DNA from: an uncultured Eubacterium sp.
GTDB lineage: Bacteria; Bacillota_A; Clostridia; Lachnospirales; Lachnospiraceae
Reading direction: 5' to 3'
Assembly (NCBI GenBank): GCA_948468465.1
Contig: CAOKJJ010000032.1
Span: 1-35,547 of the forward strand
DNA length: 35,547 nucleotides
Of this stretch, positions 1-7,758 are shown piece by piece. The notes below the pieces were generated by a model. The model was not told the DNA's origin. It searched no databases and worked only from the letters and a program-made list of their open reading frames with translations. Made by a program: the position numbers and the translations under genes. Every line of letters begins with the position of its first letter. The stretch's first letter is position 1.

Positions 1-53
1 ATTCCCGATAAGCCACAGAGGGCGCAGGCATCCCTGGCGTTTCGGCAGATTGG

Positions 54-213
54 GGAACAGTGAGAGGAGGTGAGGGCCGGTATGGAATTTGGTCGGGGAA
101 CATAGAGGATATTTCTGCATAGAGACAATAAACCGCTCGGACTTATCACAAGGGAGCGGGAGCGGCTCTGAACGACAGAGGGGCTGACAAAAATAATGGA
201 GGAGAATAAGAAA
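54..213 (+). repeat. Leader repeat, copy A, with conserved hairpin before the ribosome site
   Basis: This untranslated leader is closely repeated at 601-764, in front of a second copy of the same start region. The best conserved part is a block around 136-186 that ends in a hairpin: CGGCTCTG at 163-170, loop AACGA, then CAGA at 176-179 and GCTG at 183-186. In the other copy the distal arm reads GCCG, so a G-U pair here is a G-C pair there and pairing is kept. The hairpin lies about 12 bases before the GGAGGA ribosome site at 199-204. It may be a translational control element or just co-duplicated sequence; bases 1-53 show nothing recognisable. Confidence 0.5.
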
Positions 214-555
214 ATGAATGTAAATGGAATAGTAGCAGGATACCCGGCAGCAGAAAAAGCAAAGGTGCGTCAGGCACAGGACGGGGCACAGAGTTTTGAA
301 CGGGAATTTATGGGAATGGCATCTCAGACACCGCCTTCCTTTGTCGGAAAGGTCTGGACGAAAGAAGAACTGATGCAGTCGGTTGATAAGCAGGTGCAGA
401 GCAATCAGAGCAAGAAAATGTCCGTTTCCGATATGATAAAGGCAACCTGCATAGAAGGAATGAGGGCAAGGTTCCGCTTTGCGGGGGAGGATAAGATATA
501 CACATTTGATAAATACATAAAAGAGCTTGATAAGCGTTCCAAGAATAACGTGTAG
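214..555 (+). CDS. Small hypothetical protein (113 aa), duplicated start region
   Basis: I do not recognise the family. The protein is hydrophilic, rich in Lys, Glu and Gln, with no signal peptide or membrane segment. Its middle (about residues 40-90) looks helical and the C-terminus is basic. I chose ATG 214 rather than the in-frame ATG 196, because GGAGGA at 199-204 lies inside the longer version at a proper distance from 214. The leader and first codons (MNVNGI) recur at 601-785, so this gene once headed at least two tandem paralogues. The copy here looks intact. Its neighbours are mobile-element and transporter debris, so it probably belongs to an accessory element. No function can be assigned. 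Confidence 0.55.
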   Translation: MNVNGIVAGYPAAEKAKVRQAQDGAQSFEREFMGMASQTPPSFVGKVWTKEELMQSVDKQVQSNQSKKMSVSDMIKATCIEGMRARFRFAGEDKIYTFDKYIKELDKRSKNNV

Positions 556-600
556 GTGAGTGCCATAAGGCAGGACAGGAGTCCCCTCTCTTTCCGGCAG

Positions 601-785
601 GGAACAGTGAGAGGGGGCAAAAGCCAGTATGGAATTTGACCGTGGAGCATAGGAGAATAGTTCTGTGTGAGGCAATGAACTGCTCGGACTTATCACAAGG
701 GAGTAGGAGCGGCTCTGAACGACAGAGGGGCCGACATAACAAAATAATGGAGGAGAATAAGAAAATGAATGTGAATGGAATAGCA
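601..785 (+). repeat. Leader repeat, copy B, plus first seven codons of a truncated paralogue
   Basis: This is the second copy of the leader at 54-213. It has the same conserved block, the same CTCTG-AACGA-CAGAG hairpin (710-733), the same GGAGGA ribosome site and a start codon at 765 encoding MNVNGIA. Homology to copy A stops at about 781-785. There the sequence switches, in another frame, into the tail of an ABC permease. A separate short hairpin, CCCCTCTC (about 587-594) with GAGAGGGG (610-617), lies at the start of this copy. Confidence 0.55.
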
Positions 786-1156
786 TTATCATCTGCATTG
801 CCGCGGTCTATGTGGCAGTCAACATGCTCGTTACCGAAAGTCGCAGCAATATCTCCATGTTAAAGGTGCTTGGATACTGGGACAGCCAGATTAACAAAAT
901 CGTACTCAAAGTCCACCATGTCCTGCTTCCCGTCGGGATACTTCTGTCTGTGCCATGCGTTTATGCGGCGGCACACGCGTTTTTTCTGTTGATGGTGGAC
1001 TATGGCATGATGCTGATTGAAACTTATATTGCACCGAAAAGTTATCTGATTTCGATTTTTCTGACGTTGGGCTGCTACTTTGGCTCGCTGTGGCTGCTGC
1101 GCCGCAAGGTGAAAAAGGTGGATATGATTGAGAGTTTAAAGGATAACAGGGAGTAA
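785..1156 (+). pseudogene. C-terminal remnant of an FtsX/MacB-like ABC permease
   Basis: The reading frame entering at about 785 gives a hydrophobic helix (IIICIAAVYVAVNML), the phrase ISMLKVLGYWDSQI, two more membrane segments and a basic tail ending in MIESLKDNRE. This is the usual end of FtsX-family ABC permeases: the loop after an inner transmembrane helix, then the last two helices. About 124 codons of a protein that normally has 400-900 remain. There is no start codon of its own with a ribosome site, and the 5' junction falls inside a duplicated gene start. It is therefore a deletion remnant, not a working transporter. Confidence 0.7.
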
Positions 1157-1166
1157 TTGCAAGGAG

Positions 1167-1208
1167 AAAAAAGTGCCTGGGCTTAACTGCTCAGGCATTT
1201 TTCTTTTA
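1167..1208 (+). terminator. Rho-independent terminator after the permease remnant
   Basis: GTGCCTGGGC (about 1173-1182) pairs with GCTCAGGCAT (1188-1198 region) around a short loop and is followed by TTTTTCTTTT. The position just after the stop at 1156 suggests it is the original terminator of the permease operon. Confidence 0.75.
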
Positions 1209-1259
1209 TACGAACAGGAAGGATAAAGAACCGGAGAGGAAATGGCGGATGGCAAATCC

Positions 1260-1642
1260 AAAACTGTTGGAAGTTTTTTTAGATACAAAACGGATATTGT
1301 GTAGCAATGATCTAACAATTCATCAAAATAATCTTCACCACAAGGTTTTGGGTTTTTCAAGCGATCGTCATTCATGGAAAATCCCTTACGGGAATATTCT
1401 TCTAAGATGGCAAAAGCCCAGTTCCTAAAATGGATTCCCACATTGGAACAGACACGGTAATCGATGGCAAGAATTATTTTAAAATTGTAATGCTTTTTCT
1501 TTCGTTTAATCTGCCTTTTTACATCTGCTTGAACTTGTAAGAAATCCTTACAAGTTGAAAGTTCATCCAGTTCACCATTAGCATAAATATTGCGGATATG
1601 CATGGTGATGTTTTGGGGAGTCGTATTATATAATCTGGCAAT
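1260..1642 (-). pseudogene. RhuM-family protein fragment
   Basis: On the minus strand the frame contains LYNTTPQNITMHIRNIY, GELDELSTCKDFLQVQ, RQIKRKKKHYN, DYRVCSNVGIHFRNWA and EDYFDELL in order. This is the core of the virulence RhuM family (PF13310), whose members are often carried on genomic islands. The family's N-terminus (strand-helix start before the TTPQN segment) is missing, and the match fades after EDYFDELLD. About 125 of an expected 300 or more residues remain. The frame stays open but lacks a proper start, so I call it a 5'- and 3'-truncated relic. The molecular function of RhuM is not well established. Confidence 0.65.
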
Positions 1643-1719
1643 GGCTATGGTCAGCACGCAGCCTCTGTAAACATTATACAAAACAAATGTTCTGAAATCA
1701 ATAGGAGGATCTTATTTTT

Positions 1720-1857
1720 ATGGGAGACATCAGGAAAGAATCAGAAAATAACAGTTTTACAAGACGCATTGAGGCTGTCTTTTATGTGGTGAATATGCAT
1801 TTTTCAGAAACCGATTCTGCAAAGGGGAAACGCTGTGGTATCAGACAGAACAGCTAG
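1720..1857 (+). pseudogene. TnpW-like transposon-encoded small protein, degraded
   Basis: ATG 1720 follows an AGGAGG site at 1703-1708 and opens a 45-codon frame. Its middle (NSFTRRIEAVFYVVNMHFSET) resembles the conserved core of transposon-encoded TnpW-family proteins (PF14202) of clostridial conjugative elements, normally TFTRKIGSTTYKV...FSETATE. After FSET the sequence no longer matches and soon stops, which suggests a frameshift or deletion. It marks an old mobile element. The stretch 1858-2051 that follows holds nothing I can recognise: its one open frame has no ribosome site or family match. Confidence 0.5.
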
Positions 1858-2051
1858 TACTGCATTGTGGAAATAACAGTGAATACAGCACCTGCTATTT
1901 GTGCCATCACTGCGTTGCACCCTAAGGGGCATGCAATGGTCAGTCAACGATGCGCCCGGCATCGCCTGAAATGCGAGAAGGAAATGGAAGAAAGAGCCGT
2001 AGCCGTTTTTGCCCGGGCAGGTAAGTCATTACATTCAAAATTCCTTGTAAA

Positions 2052-2207
2052 ATGCAGCTGCGCAATGCGCTTTTACTCTATCCAAGCATAGCAAATGATA
2101 CAATATCACATGGGAAAGCTGCCGAACTGTTAGGAATGCATAAAGCAGAGATGATAGAATTATACGGAAATTTAGGAATAATTATTAGTAGAATTACCAA
2201 GAAATAG
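2052..2207 (+). pseudogene. UPF0175-like antitoxin fragment
   Basis: The frame reads LLYPSIANDTISHGKAAELL, then GMHKAEMIELYGNLGI, before ending at 2207. This matches the core of UPF0175 proteins, small helix-turn-helix-like proteins considered candidate antitoxins: leucine-tyrosine segment, then GKAAELLG-hKxExIELYGxLGI. The first ~20 residues and the C-terminal part are missing. The coding match ends just where the open frame of the protease gene begins (2182 onward), so a deletion has joined the two. Confidence 0.55.
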
Positions 2208-2247
2208 AATAGAGGAGCTTGTAAATAATTACGAACAGGTACAATTA

Positions 2248-3984
2248 GTGCATATAGATGATGTTATGTTTTTTAGACCGATTTGTCAGTCCGCTTTTCC
2301 TGTATATAATGATTCGATTGAAGAAGATGATGATAAAAATGTAGAGATATTTGAAGAAATATCCTTGCCTGTCGTGGGAGTTTTTGATGGAATGCCAATT
2401 CAAAACCATCCTTTGCTTAGAAATAGAATTATATTAGATGATCCAGATGACTATGAAAGCGGTTATGAAAGTAAATATAGGTGTCATGGAACTGCAATGG
2501 CATCTTTGATATTAAAAGGAGATTTGAATAAAAAGGAATATATGGAACATAGTATATATCTGCGTCCAATTTTTAAACCAAAAGAGGTTGGACCAGATAT
2601 GTTTGTGGAAGAAATACCAGAAGATTGTCTGGTTGTTGATAAAATTCATGAAGCAGTTATTAGAATTTTTGAAACAAAAAATGGTTTTGACCAAGTAGCA
2701 CCGTCCATAAGGGTTATAAATTTGTCGTTAGGAGATCCAGCAAGGCAATTGGCGACAGTAATGAGTCCATTAGCGCGATTAATTGATTATTTTGCATATA
2801 AGTATTCGGTTTTGTTTATTGTTAGCGCAGGAAATCATCAAGAAACTATAAATATGTTAGAGAGTACCTTTGATGAACTAAAAAAGAAAAGTATACAGGA
2901 AAGAGGAGAAGAATATTTCGGCTGCATTGCAAAAAATCAAAGAAATATTAAGGTTTTATCACCAGCAGAAAATATCAATGGCTTGACAATTGGTGCTATA
3001 TATGATGACTATTGTGATATTAACGAAGATGATAGGACAATATTTACTGTTCCTAAAGGATTTCCCAGCCCTATTTCATCTTATGGAAAAGGCTATAGGT
3101 CAATTATTACACCTGACTTATATTATAGAGGTGGAAGAAAGTTTATTTACGGGTTATGGAATGGAAAATGTCAATGGGTACAGTCTAATCGTGAACCGGG
3201 ATGCAGAGTTGCAGCTCCAGCTTCGGATGCTACTAAAAATGGACAGGCGTATACATTTGGAACAAGTGATGCAACGGCGTTGATTTCGCATGAGGCTTTG
3301 AAATGCTATAATATTTTGGAAAATATTTACCTGACAGAAACGGGAGAATTACCAGAAAAAGAGTACATGGCAATTCTTATAAAAGCTATGCTGACTCATG
3401 GTGCAGCATGGGGAAATTTGGCGAAGCGGTTGGCAAAGATAACGGGTGGAAAAGAAAAACAGATATCAAAATGGCTGGGGTATGGGATTCCAGATGTATC
3501 AAGAGTAGAGGAATGTGCGAAAAATAGAGTCACTTTGATCGGTAGCGGCAGTTTAAAAAAGGATGAAGGACATGTATTTACGCTGCCATTACCTATAGAT
3601 ATTTCATCTAAAATTATAAAAAGAAGATTGATAGTTACTTTGGCATATTTTTCACCCATTGAGGCAAATAAGCAGGCATATAGAAGTGCAAAATTGTGGT
3701 TTGATGTAATTGGAAACGGACAGTTGGCGGCAAGCAGAGAAAATACAGAGTGGCAGGCGGTTCAAAAAGGAACTTTGCAACATGAAATATTTGAAGGCGA
3801 AAAAGCTTTGGTTTGGAACGATGATAAAGAAATACAGATTAAGGTAAATTGTAAAGAAGATGCCGGAAAAATTAAAAATGCTATCCCATATTGTATTTTT
3901 GTTACATTTGAAGTTGCTGAAGGACAGGATATTGATGTGTACTCCAAAGTTGTAAATAAAGTAAAGACAACGATTAAGCCATAA
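2248..3984 (+). CDS. S8 (subtilisin) family serine protease, probably N-terminally truncated
   Basis: Numbered from GTG 2248, the catalytic triad is present: Asp47 (VVGVFDGMP), His80 (CHGTAMAS) and Ser340 (TFGTSDATAL), with oxyanion Asn196 (VSAGNH). The C-terminal ~200 residues look like a beta-rich jelly-roll extension. There is no signal peptide, so a cytoplasmic role is expected. The frame is open upstream to 2182 (residues VELPRNRIEELVNNYEQVQL) and that segment reads like genuine protein, but it has no ATG and no good ribosome site. The 5' end therefore seems cut by the junction with the UPF0175 fragment. Cytoplasmic S8 proteases of this type are often encoded beside an AAA ATPase in defence islands; none is present here. 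AT-rich codon use sets it apart from the polysaccharide operon. The catalytic domain could still be translated from GTG 2248. Confidence 0.8.
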   Translation: MHIDDVMFFRPICQSAFPVYNDSIEEDDDKNVEIFEEISLPVVGVFDGMPIQNHPLLRNRIILDDPDDYESGYESKYRCHGTAMASLILKGDLNKKEYMEHSIYLRPIFKPKEVGPDMFVEEIPEDCLVVDKIHEAVIRIFETKNGFDQVAPSIRVINLSLGDPARQLATVMSPLARLIDYFAYKYSVLFIVSAGNHQETINMLESTFDELKKKSIQERGEEYFGCIAKNQRNIKVLSPAENINGLTIGAIYDDYCDINEDDRTIFTVPKGFPSPISSYGKGYRSIITPDLYYRGGRKFIYGLWNGKCQWVQSNREPGCRVAAPASDATKNGQAYTFGTSDATALISHEALKCYNILENIYLTETGELPEKEYMAILIKAMLTHGAAWGNLAKRLAKITGGKEKQISKWLGYGIPDVSRVEECAKNRVTLIGSGSLKKDEGHVFTLPLPIDISSKIIKRRLIVTLAYFSPIEANKQAYRSAKLWFDVIGNGQLAASRENTEWQAVQKGTLQHEIFEGEKALVWNDDKEIQIKVNCKEDAGKIKNAIPYCIFVTFEVAEGQDIDVYSKVVNKVKTTIKP

Positions 3985-4014
3985 AATATATAAGAAGATA
4001 TTAGCGGAGGTACT

Positions 4015-4358
4015 ATGGTGAATTTATCAAAAATGAAATGTGAGTGTATGCTCGCCTTTTTGGATATAATTCGTGAAGAACAAAGAGATGATGAGGAAGT
4101 GCTGATAGCGATTGGAGAGATTGAAAATGAATTGTTATTATCTGCGGGAAGATTTTTTAATAACTTACGAGGACTATAGTTTTCTTCGCAATATTGCCAT
4201 AGGAATTATGCATACCCATCTGCTGGAACTGTTTTTTTGCTCTGTACGAGGACAAATACCACCGCCTGTCCGATGATGACATCATTCAGATTATTACAGT
4301 CTATACCCGCAGGGGAAGGCACAATGTATGTATTTTCCTTCTGAGATTGATGACGTGA
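4015..4358 (+). pseudogene. Unknown protein gene with two homopolymer frameshifts
   Basis: ATG 4015 follows a clear GCGGAGG site (4004-4010) and encodes 54 residues ending at 4179. The sequence after the T6 run (4153-4158) continues in another frame as LITYEDYSFLRNIAIGIMHT and HLLELFF. After the T7 run (4232-4238) it continues in the third frame as LYEDKYHRLSDDDIIQIITV, ending at 4358. Joined, the three pieces make one plausible acidic helical protein of about 110 residues. I do not recognise the family. As written it yields only the 54-residue product. From 4359 to 4493 I see only AT-rich sequence leading to the next gene. Confidence 0.45.
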
Positions 4359-4493
4359 CCGTTAAGGAATGGACCACGGATATAATAAAAAGTTGTTTCC
4401 ATAAGTATGTAATTTATGGTAAAATAAATGTATATTGTAAATAGCTTATGAGAAAACAGATGATACAACAAAAGATTATCAGGAAGGGACATT

Positions 4494-7400
4494 ATGGAGA
4501 AAATAAATGCTACGTTGGGACAGGAACAAGTGAGGAAAATTATACTTTTGGAAACAGATAAGAACAAAAAAGGAGATCTTTTTAATCGTCTGGCATATGA
4601 TGTTTTTCATGCGCTTGGATTTGGAGACGCGCAGTTTAATATACCAAAGCCTGGCAGGGAAATTGATCTGATATTACAGCACCGTACAGAAAATCGTGTT
4701 GCATTGGCAGAATGTAAGGCGCATGTGGAGAAAGTAGGCGGAGCAGAGATTAACAAATTTGCAGGAGCACTGGATGTGGAAAGAGGTAAATATGAACGAA
4801 AGGGCAGCAGTGTTGTTGGTTATTTTATTTCACAATCTGGTTTTAAGGATACGGTATATGAACAGGAGGAAGAGAGAAAGGAAGCGAAAAGGAACAGAAA
4901 TGAAAATTTTGAAATGATACTGTTAGGTCCAGCTGGAATTGTAAGAGAATTAATTCAGGGCCACGTCATTTGTTCTTTTGAGCAGGCAGCCAGTGCAATA
5001 AGAAATCATAGTGAAGGACTATGTTTGTGTGAGCAGGCTGATTTACTCGCTTGTGAAGAAGGATGGATATGGGTACTGTATTATTCTCGATTTCCAAAGC
5101 AGAAGGCAACACATTTCGCATTTGTGCATGCAGATGGAAAACAGCTTCTGAACAGTATTGCAGATACTATATTGCAGCGTGCCAAAATGCAGAAAACGGC
5201 TTTTTCCAGTCTTTCCTACATAGAAGCTTCCGAGGAGAAAATTTATGATGGAGAAGAGGCGCAGGCAGCTTATTATCAATATTTGCAGAATGAACTTGGG
5301 GAAATCCAATTTGAAGGAATGCCAGCAGATAAGGAAGCTGGAGCGGTAAAAGTAGATTTGGAGCATATTTTTGTTCCGCTGCGATTTTACAGCAATGAAA
5401 TGGATGAAGAAAATGAAGTAGGTGAAATCAGTTCGATAAAAGAAATATTGGACAATTCTTTAAGGGCTGCGATACTTGCGAAACCTGGAGGCGGGAAATC
5501 TACGCTGATTCGAAGAATTGCTTTAGCATACGCATTTTCGGAGCGAAGATTACGGGTAAACGACGGACTGCCGGATAACGATTGGTTTCCAGTTTATATC
5601 CGATGCAGAGACTTGGAGAGCAATGCGACAAAAAGTATTCTGGAAATTATAGGTACAATTGTCCAGCGAGCTGAAATTACTAAATATGAATATGGCTTTA
5701 AGGCTTTGATCGAACATGCATTGCAGGATGGGCGAATATTGCTTTTGATAGATGGATTAGATGAGATATCCGAAGAAAGATATCGCATTTGCTTTGCAGA
5801 TCAATTACGAACATTTGTTGCTACCTATCCAAGCGTGCATTTATTGATTACATCCAGAGAGGCAGGATTTCGGGCCGTTGCAGGCACAATTGCCAGCTAC
5901 TGTAAACGATATTCAATTTGTGGTCTTTCAAAAAATCAGATACGTCTTTTGAGCCTGAAATGGCACCAGGCAATTTTAGGAGATTCCAAACAGGTAAAAG
6001 CAGATTCTGACAATCTTTGTGCAATGATATTGCGTGATCCAAGAATTGTTGCATTGGCAGAGAATCCGTTGCTGCTGACAACGTTGTTATTTGTAAAACG
6101 TTGTGTGGGATATCTCCCAACAAAAAGATGCAGGCTCTATGAGGAGATGATAAAACTGCTCCTTGTGACATGGAATGCCTCGGCGCATGATAAACTTGAT
6201 ATGGATGAAACAGAACCGCAATTAGCATTTGTAGCTTATTGTATGATGGAACAGGGGTTGCAGAAAATAACAAGAGACAGATTGGAAAGCGATATTATAA
6301 ATGCAAGAAAAGAGCTGCCGGAGATATTAAGCTATACTACTGTTTCACCTTCTAAATTTATAGAACAGGTAGAGGAAAGAAGCAGTTTATTAATTCAAAT
6401 GGGATTTGAAGAGAACCAAAATGGGCAGATGGTTGCTTCTTATGAATTTTCGCATTTAAGTTTTCAGGAATATTTAGCGGCCAAAGCAGTCATGAAACAA
6501 TGGGTGCCGGATTCTTACAATAAAAATTTGATGGAAATGTTAATGCCACACATTGAGGAAGATCATTGGAGGGAAGTAATCCCATTAGCAGCGGTTTTAT
6601 ATGGTCGTGATGCAAAGCCGTTAATAGAATATCTGGCCAATATAGTGGATGAAAAGTTAAGTACAGATGATAGAAATTATAAAAATGAGGATAAATATTT
6701 TGATATGGCTACGCTGCATTTGGCAAACTGCGTTGCCAATGAAGTGCCTATGACTCAGGAGTTACTGAACAAAAGCATAATTCTCATATTAAAAGGAAAA
6801 AGAAGACTGGAGACTTTATACCGCAGAAATGGCGAATTGGTTGGTACTATTAATGTATTTGATACTATAGCAAAAAGTAAATATGGGGCAAATTATCGAG
6901 AAATTGTAAAGACGAAATTGTTTGGCTGCTATCAGGATCAATATATATACGAATTTTCTGACGCATGGCTGAATTTAGAAATGTTAGCGAATGAAAACAG
7001 CATGCAGTTGGATTACATACTATCGTTACTTCAGAGTGAGAATTATCAGAATAAGGTGACGGGAGCGCTGTTGATGATGCTAAGTGCATACCGTAGTAAC
7101 GCAAGCAAAGAAATAAGAATGGAAAATGCTTCATCCAAGCTTATAGATGAAATATTCTCGGCTATTTTTCAAATGCTGAAAACAGAAGATTCTTTGAGTG
7201 TTTATTCCGCCGCATGGTGTATTGCGTGGTCTGGGTATGGGGAAGCAGATATTATTCCTCAGAATTTTGTGGATGATATAGCTGACAGACTTGTGGAGTT
7301 ATGGCTAGTTGATAAAGAGTGCAATTTGAAGCGTGTGATTTCATGGGGATTAAGCAGTATATGCATGCCTGGGATAGAGATTCGAAACAGAAGTGGATTG

Positions 7401-7604
7401 AAAGAAGCGGTTCAGGAAAATTTTTGTCATCCGAATAATGATTATGACAATATGGCGGCATTTTTTGTTGCCGTGGTAACGAATCAATGGTCAAAAAAAG
7501 AGATCAGAGACAGATTAAAACAAGTTAGTAGTCATAGAATTGGACGAAATTGGAGAAAGTATCTAAAAGTAAGTGGAGTAATGTCAAGTAAAAATAAAGC
7601 CTAA
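4494..7604 (+). CDS. PD-(D/E)XK nuclease-NACHT NTPase (bacterial NLR-like defence protein)
   Basis: A 1036-residue protein with three parts. Residues about 20-125 are a restriction-endonuclease fold: helix FNRLAYDVFHALGF, Asp58 in GREIDLI, then Glu73 and Lys75 in LAECKAH (D-ExK), with a later FISQSGF strand. After a linker containing the NACHT-typical HIFVPLRF (291-298) comes the NTPase: Walker A at 329-337 (AKPGGGKST), Walker B at 415-424 (ILLLIDGLDE) and LLITSREAGF with Arg455. The remainder is helical, like HEAT or similar sensor repeats. ATG 4494 follows AGGAAGGGA. Bacterial NACHT proteins act as phage sensors that oligomerise and trigger an effector; here the effector would be DNA cleavage. 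All key residues are present, so it is probably functional. It stands alone, as single-gene NACHT systems do. Confidence 0.88.
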   Translation: MEKINATLGQEQVRKIILLETDKNKKGDLFNRLAYDVFHALGFGDAQFNIPKPGREIDLILQHRTENRVALAECKAHVEKVGGAEINKFAGALDVERGKYERKGSSVVGYFISQSGFKDTVYEQEEERKEAKRNRNENFEMILLGPAGIVRELIQGHVICSFEQAASAIRNHSEGLCLCEQADLLACEEGWIWVLYYSRFPKQKATHFAFVHADGKQLLNSIADTILQRAKMQKTAFSSLSYIEASEEKIYDGEEAQAAYYQYLQNELGEIQFEGMPADKEAGAVKVDLEHIFVPLRFYSNEMDEENEVGEISSIKEILDNSLRAAILAKPGGGKSTLIRRIALAYAFSERRLRVNDGLPDNDWFPVYIRCRDLESNATKSILEIIGTIVQRAEITKYEYGFKALIEHALQDGRILLLIDGLDEISEERYRICFADQLRTFVATYPSVHLLITSREAGFRAVAGTIASYCKRYSICGLSKNQIRLLSLKWHQAILGDSKQVKADSDNLCAMILRDPRIVALAENPLLLTTLLFVKRCVGYLPTKRCRLYEEMIKLLLVTWNASAHDKLDMDETEPQLAFVAYCMMEQGLQKITRDRLESDIINARKELPEILSYTTVSPSKFIEQVEERSSLLIQMGFEENQNGQMVASYEFSHLSFQEYLAAKAVMKQWVPDSYNKNLMEMLMPHIEEDHWREVIPLAAVLYGRDAKPLIEYLANIVDEKLSTDDRNYKNEDKYFDMATLHLANCVANEVPMTQELLNKSIILILKGKRRLETLYRRNGELVGTINVFDTIAKSKYGANYREIVKTKLFGCYQDQYIYEFSDAWLNLEMLANENSMQLDYILSLLQSENYQNKVTGALLMMLSAYRSNASKEIRMENASSKLIDEIFSAIFQMLKTEDSLSVYSAAWCIAWSGYGEADIIPQNFVDDIADRLVELWLVDKECNLKRVISWGLSSICMPGIEIRNRSGLKEAVQENFCHPNNDYDNMAAFFVAVVTNQWSKKEIRDRLKQVSSHRIGRNWRKYLKVSGVMSSKNKA

Positions 7605-7651
7605 GGAATGCCTTTCGCTTTTTACGACAAAAAGAAATATGGAATAAATAT

Positions 7652-7701
7652 AAGTGCAGAATCATATCACAAGTTTCAGTATAATGATATGTTCTGCACT
7701 T
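7652..7701. repeat. Long imperfect inverted repeat at the island edge
   Basis: AAGTGCAGAATCATAT (from 7652) is repeated in inverse orientation by ATATGTTCTGCACTT (7687-7701), with one base bulged and a loop of about 19 bases. It lies 47 bases after the NACHT stop and just before the truncated capsule gene. It could be a terminator (the tail is only weakly U-rich), or part of a recombination or element end. Confidence 0.5.
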
Positions 7702-7758
7702 AATTTATTATCAAAATGAAAAAAATCAATTTCTAAAATTCTTCCTGGAACCTATGCG

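Noticed and set aside
308..742. Antisense open frame of 144 codons over the leader repeat
   Set aside because: Its composition mirrors the repeat and small gene on the plus strand; no start signal.
1867..2091. 74-codon open frame in the debris region
   Set aside because: No ribosome site, odd composition and no recognisable family; the antitoxin-like fragment overlaps its end in another frame.
4392..4425. Promoter for the NACHT gene (TTGTTT ... TAAAAT)
   Set aside because: The spacing is 21 bases, too long for confidence; other combinations are no better.
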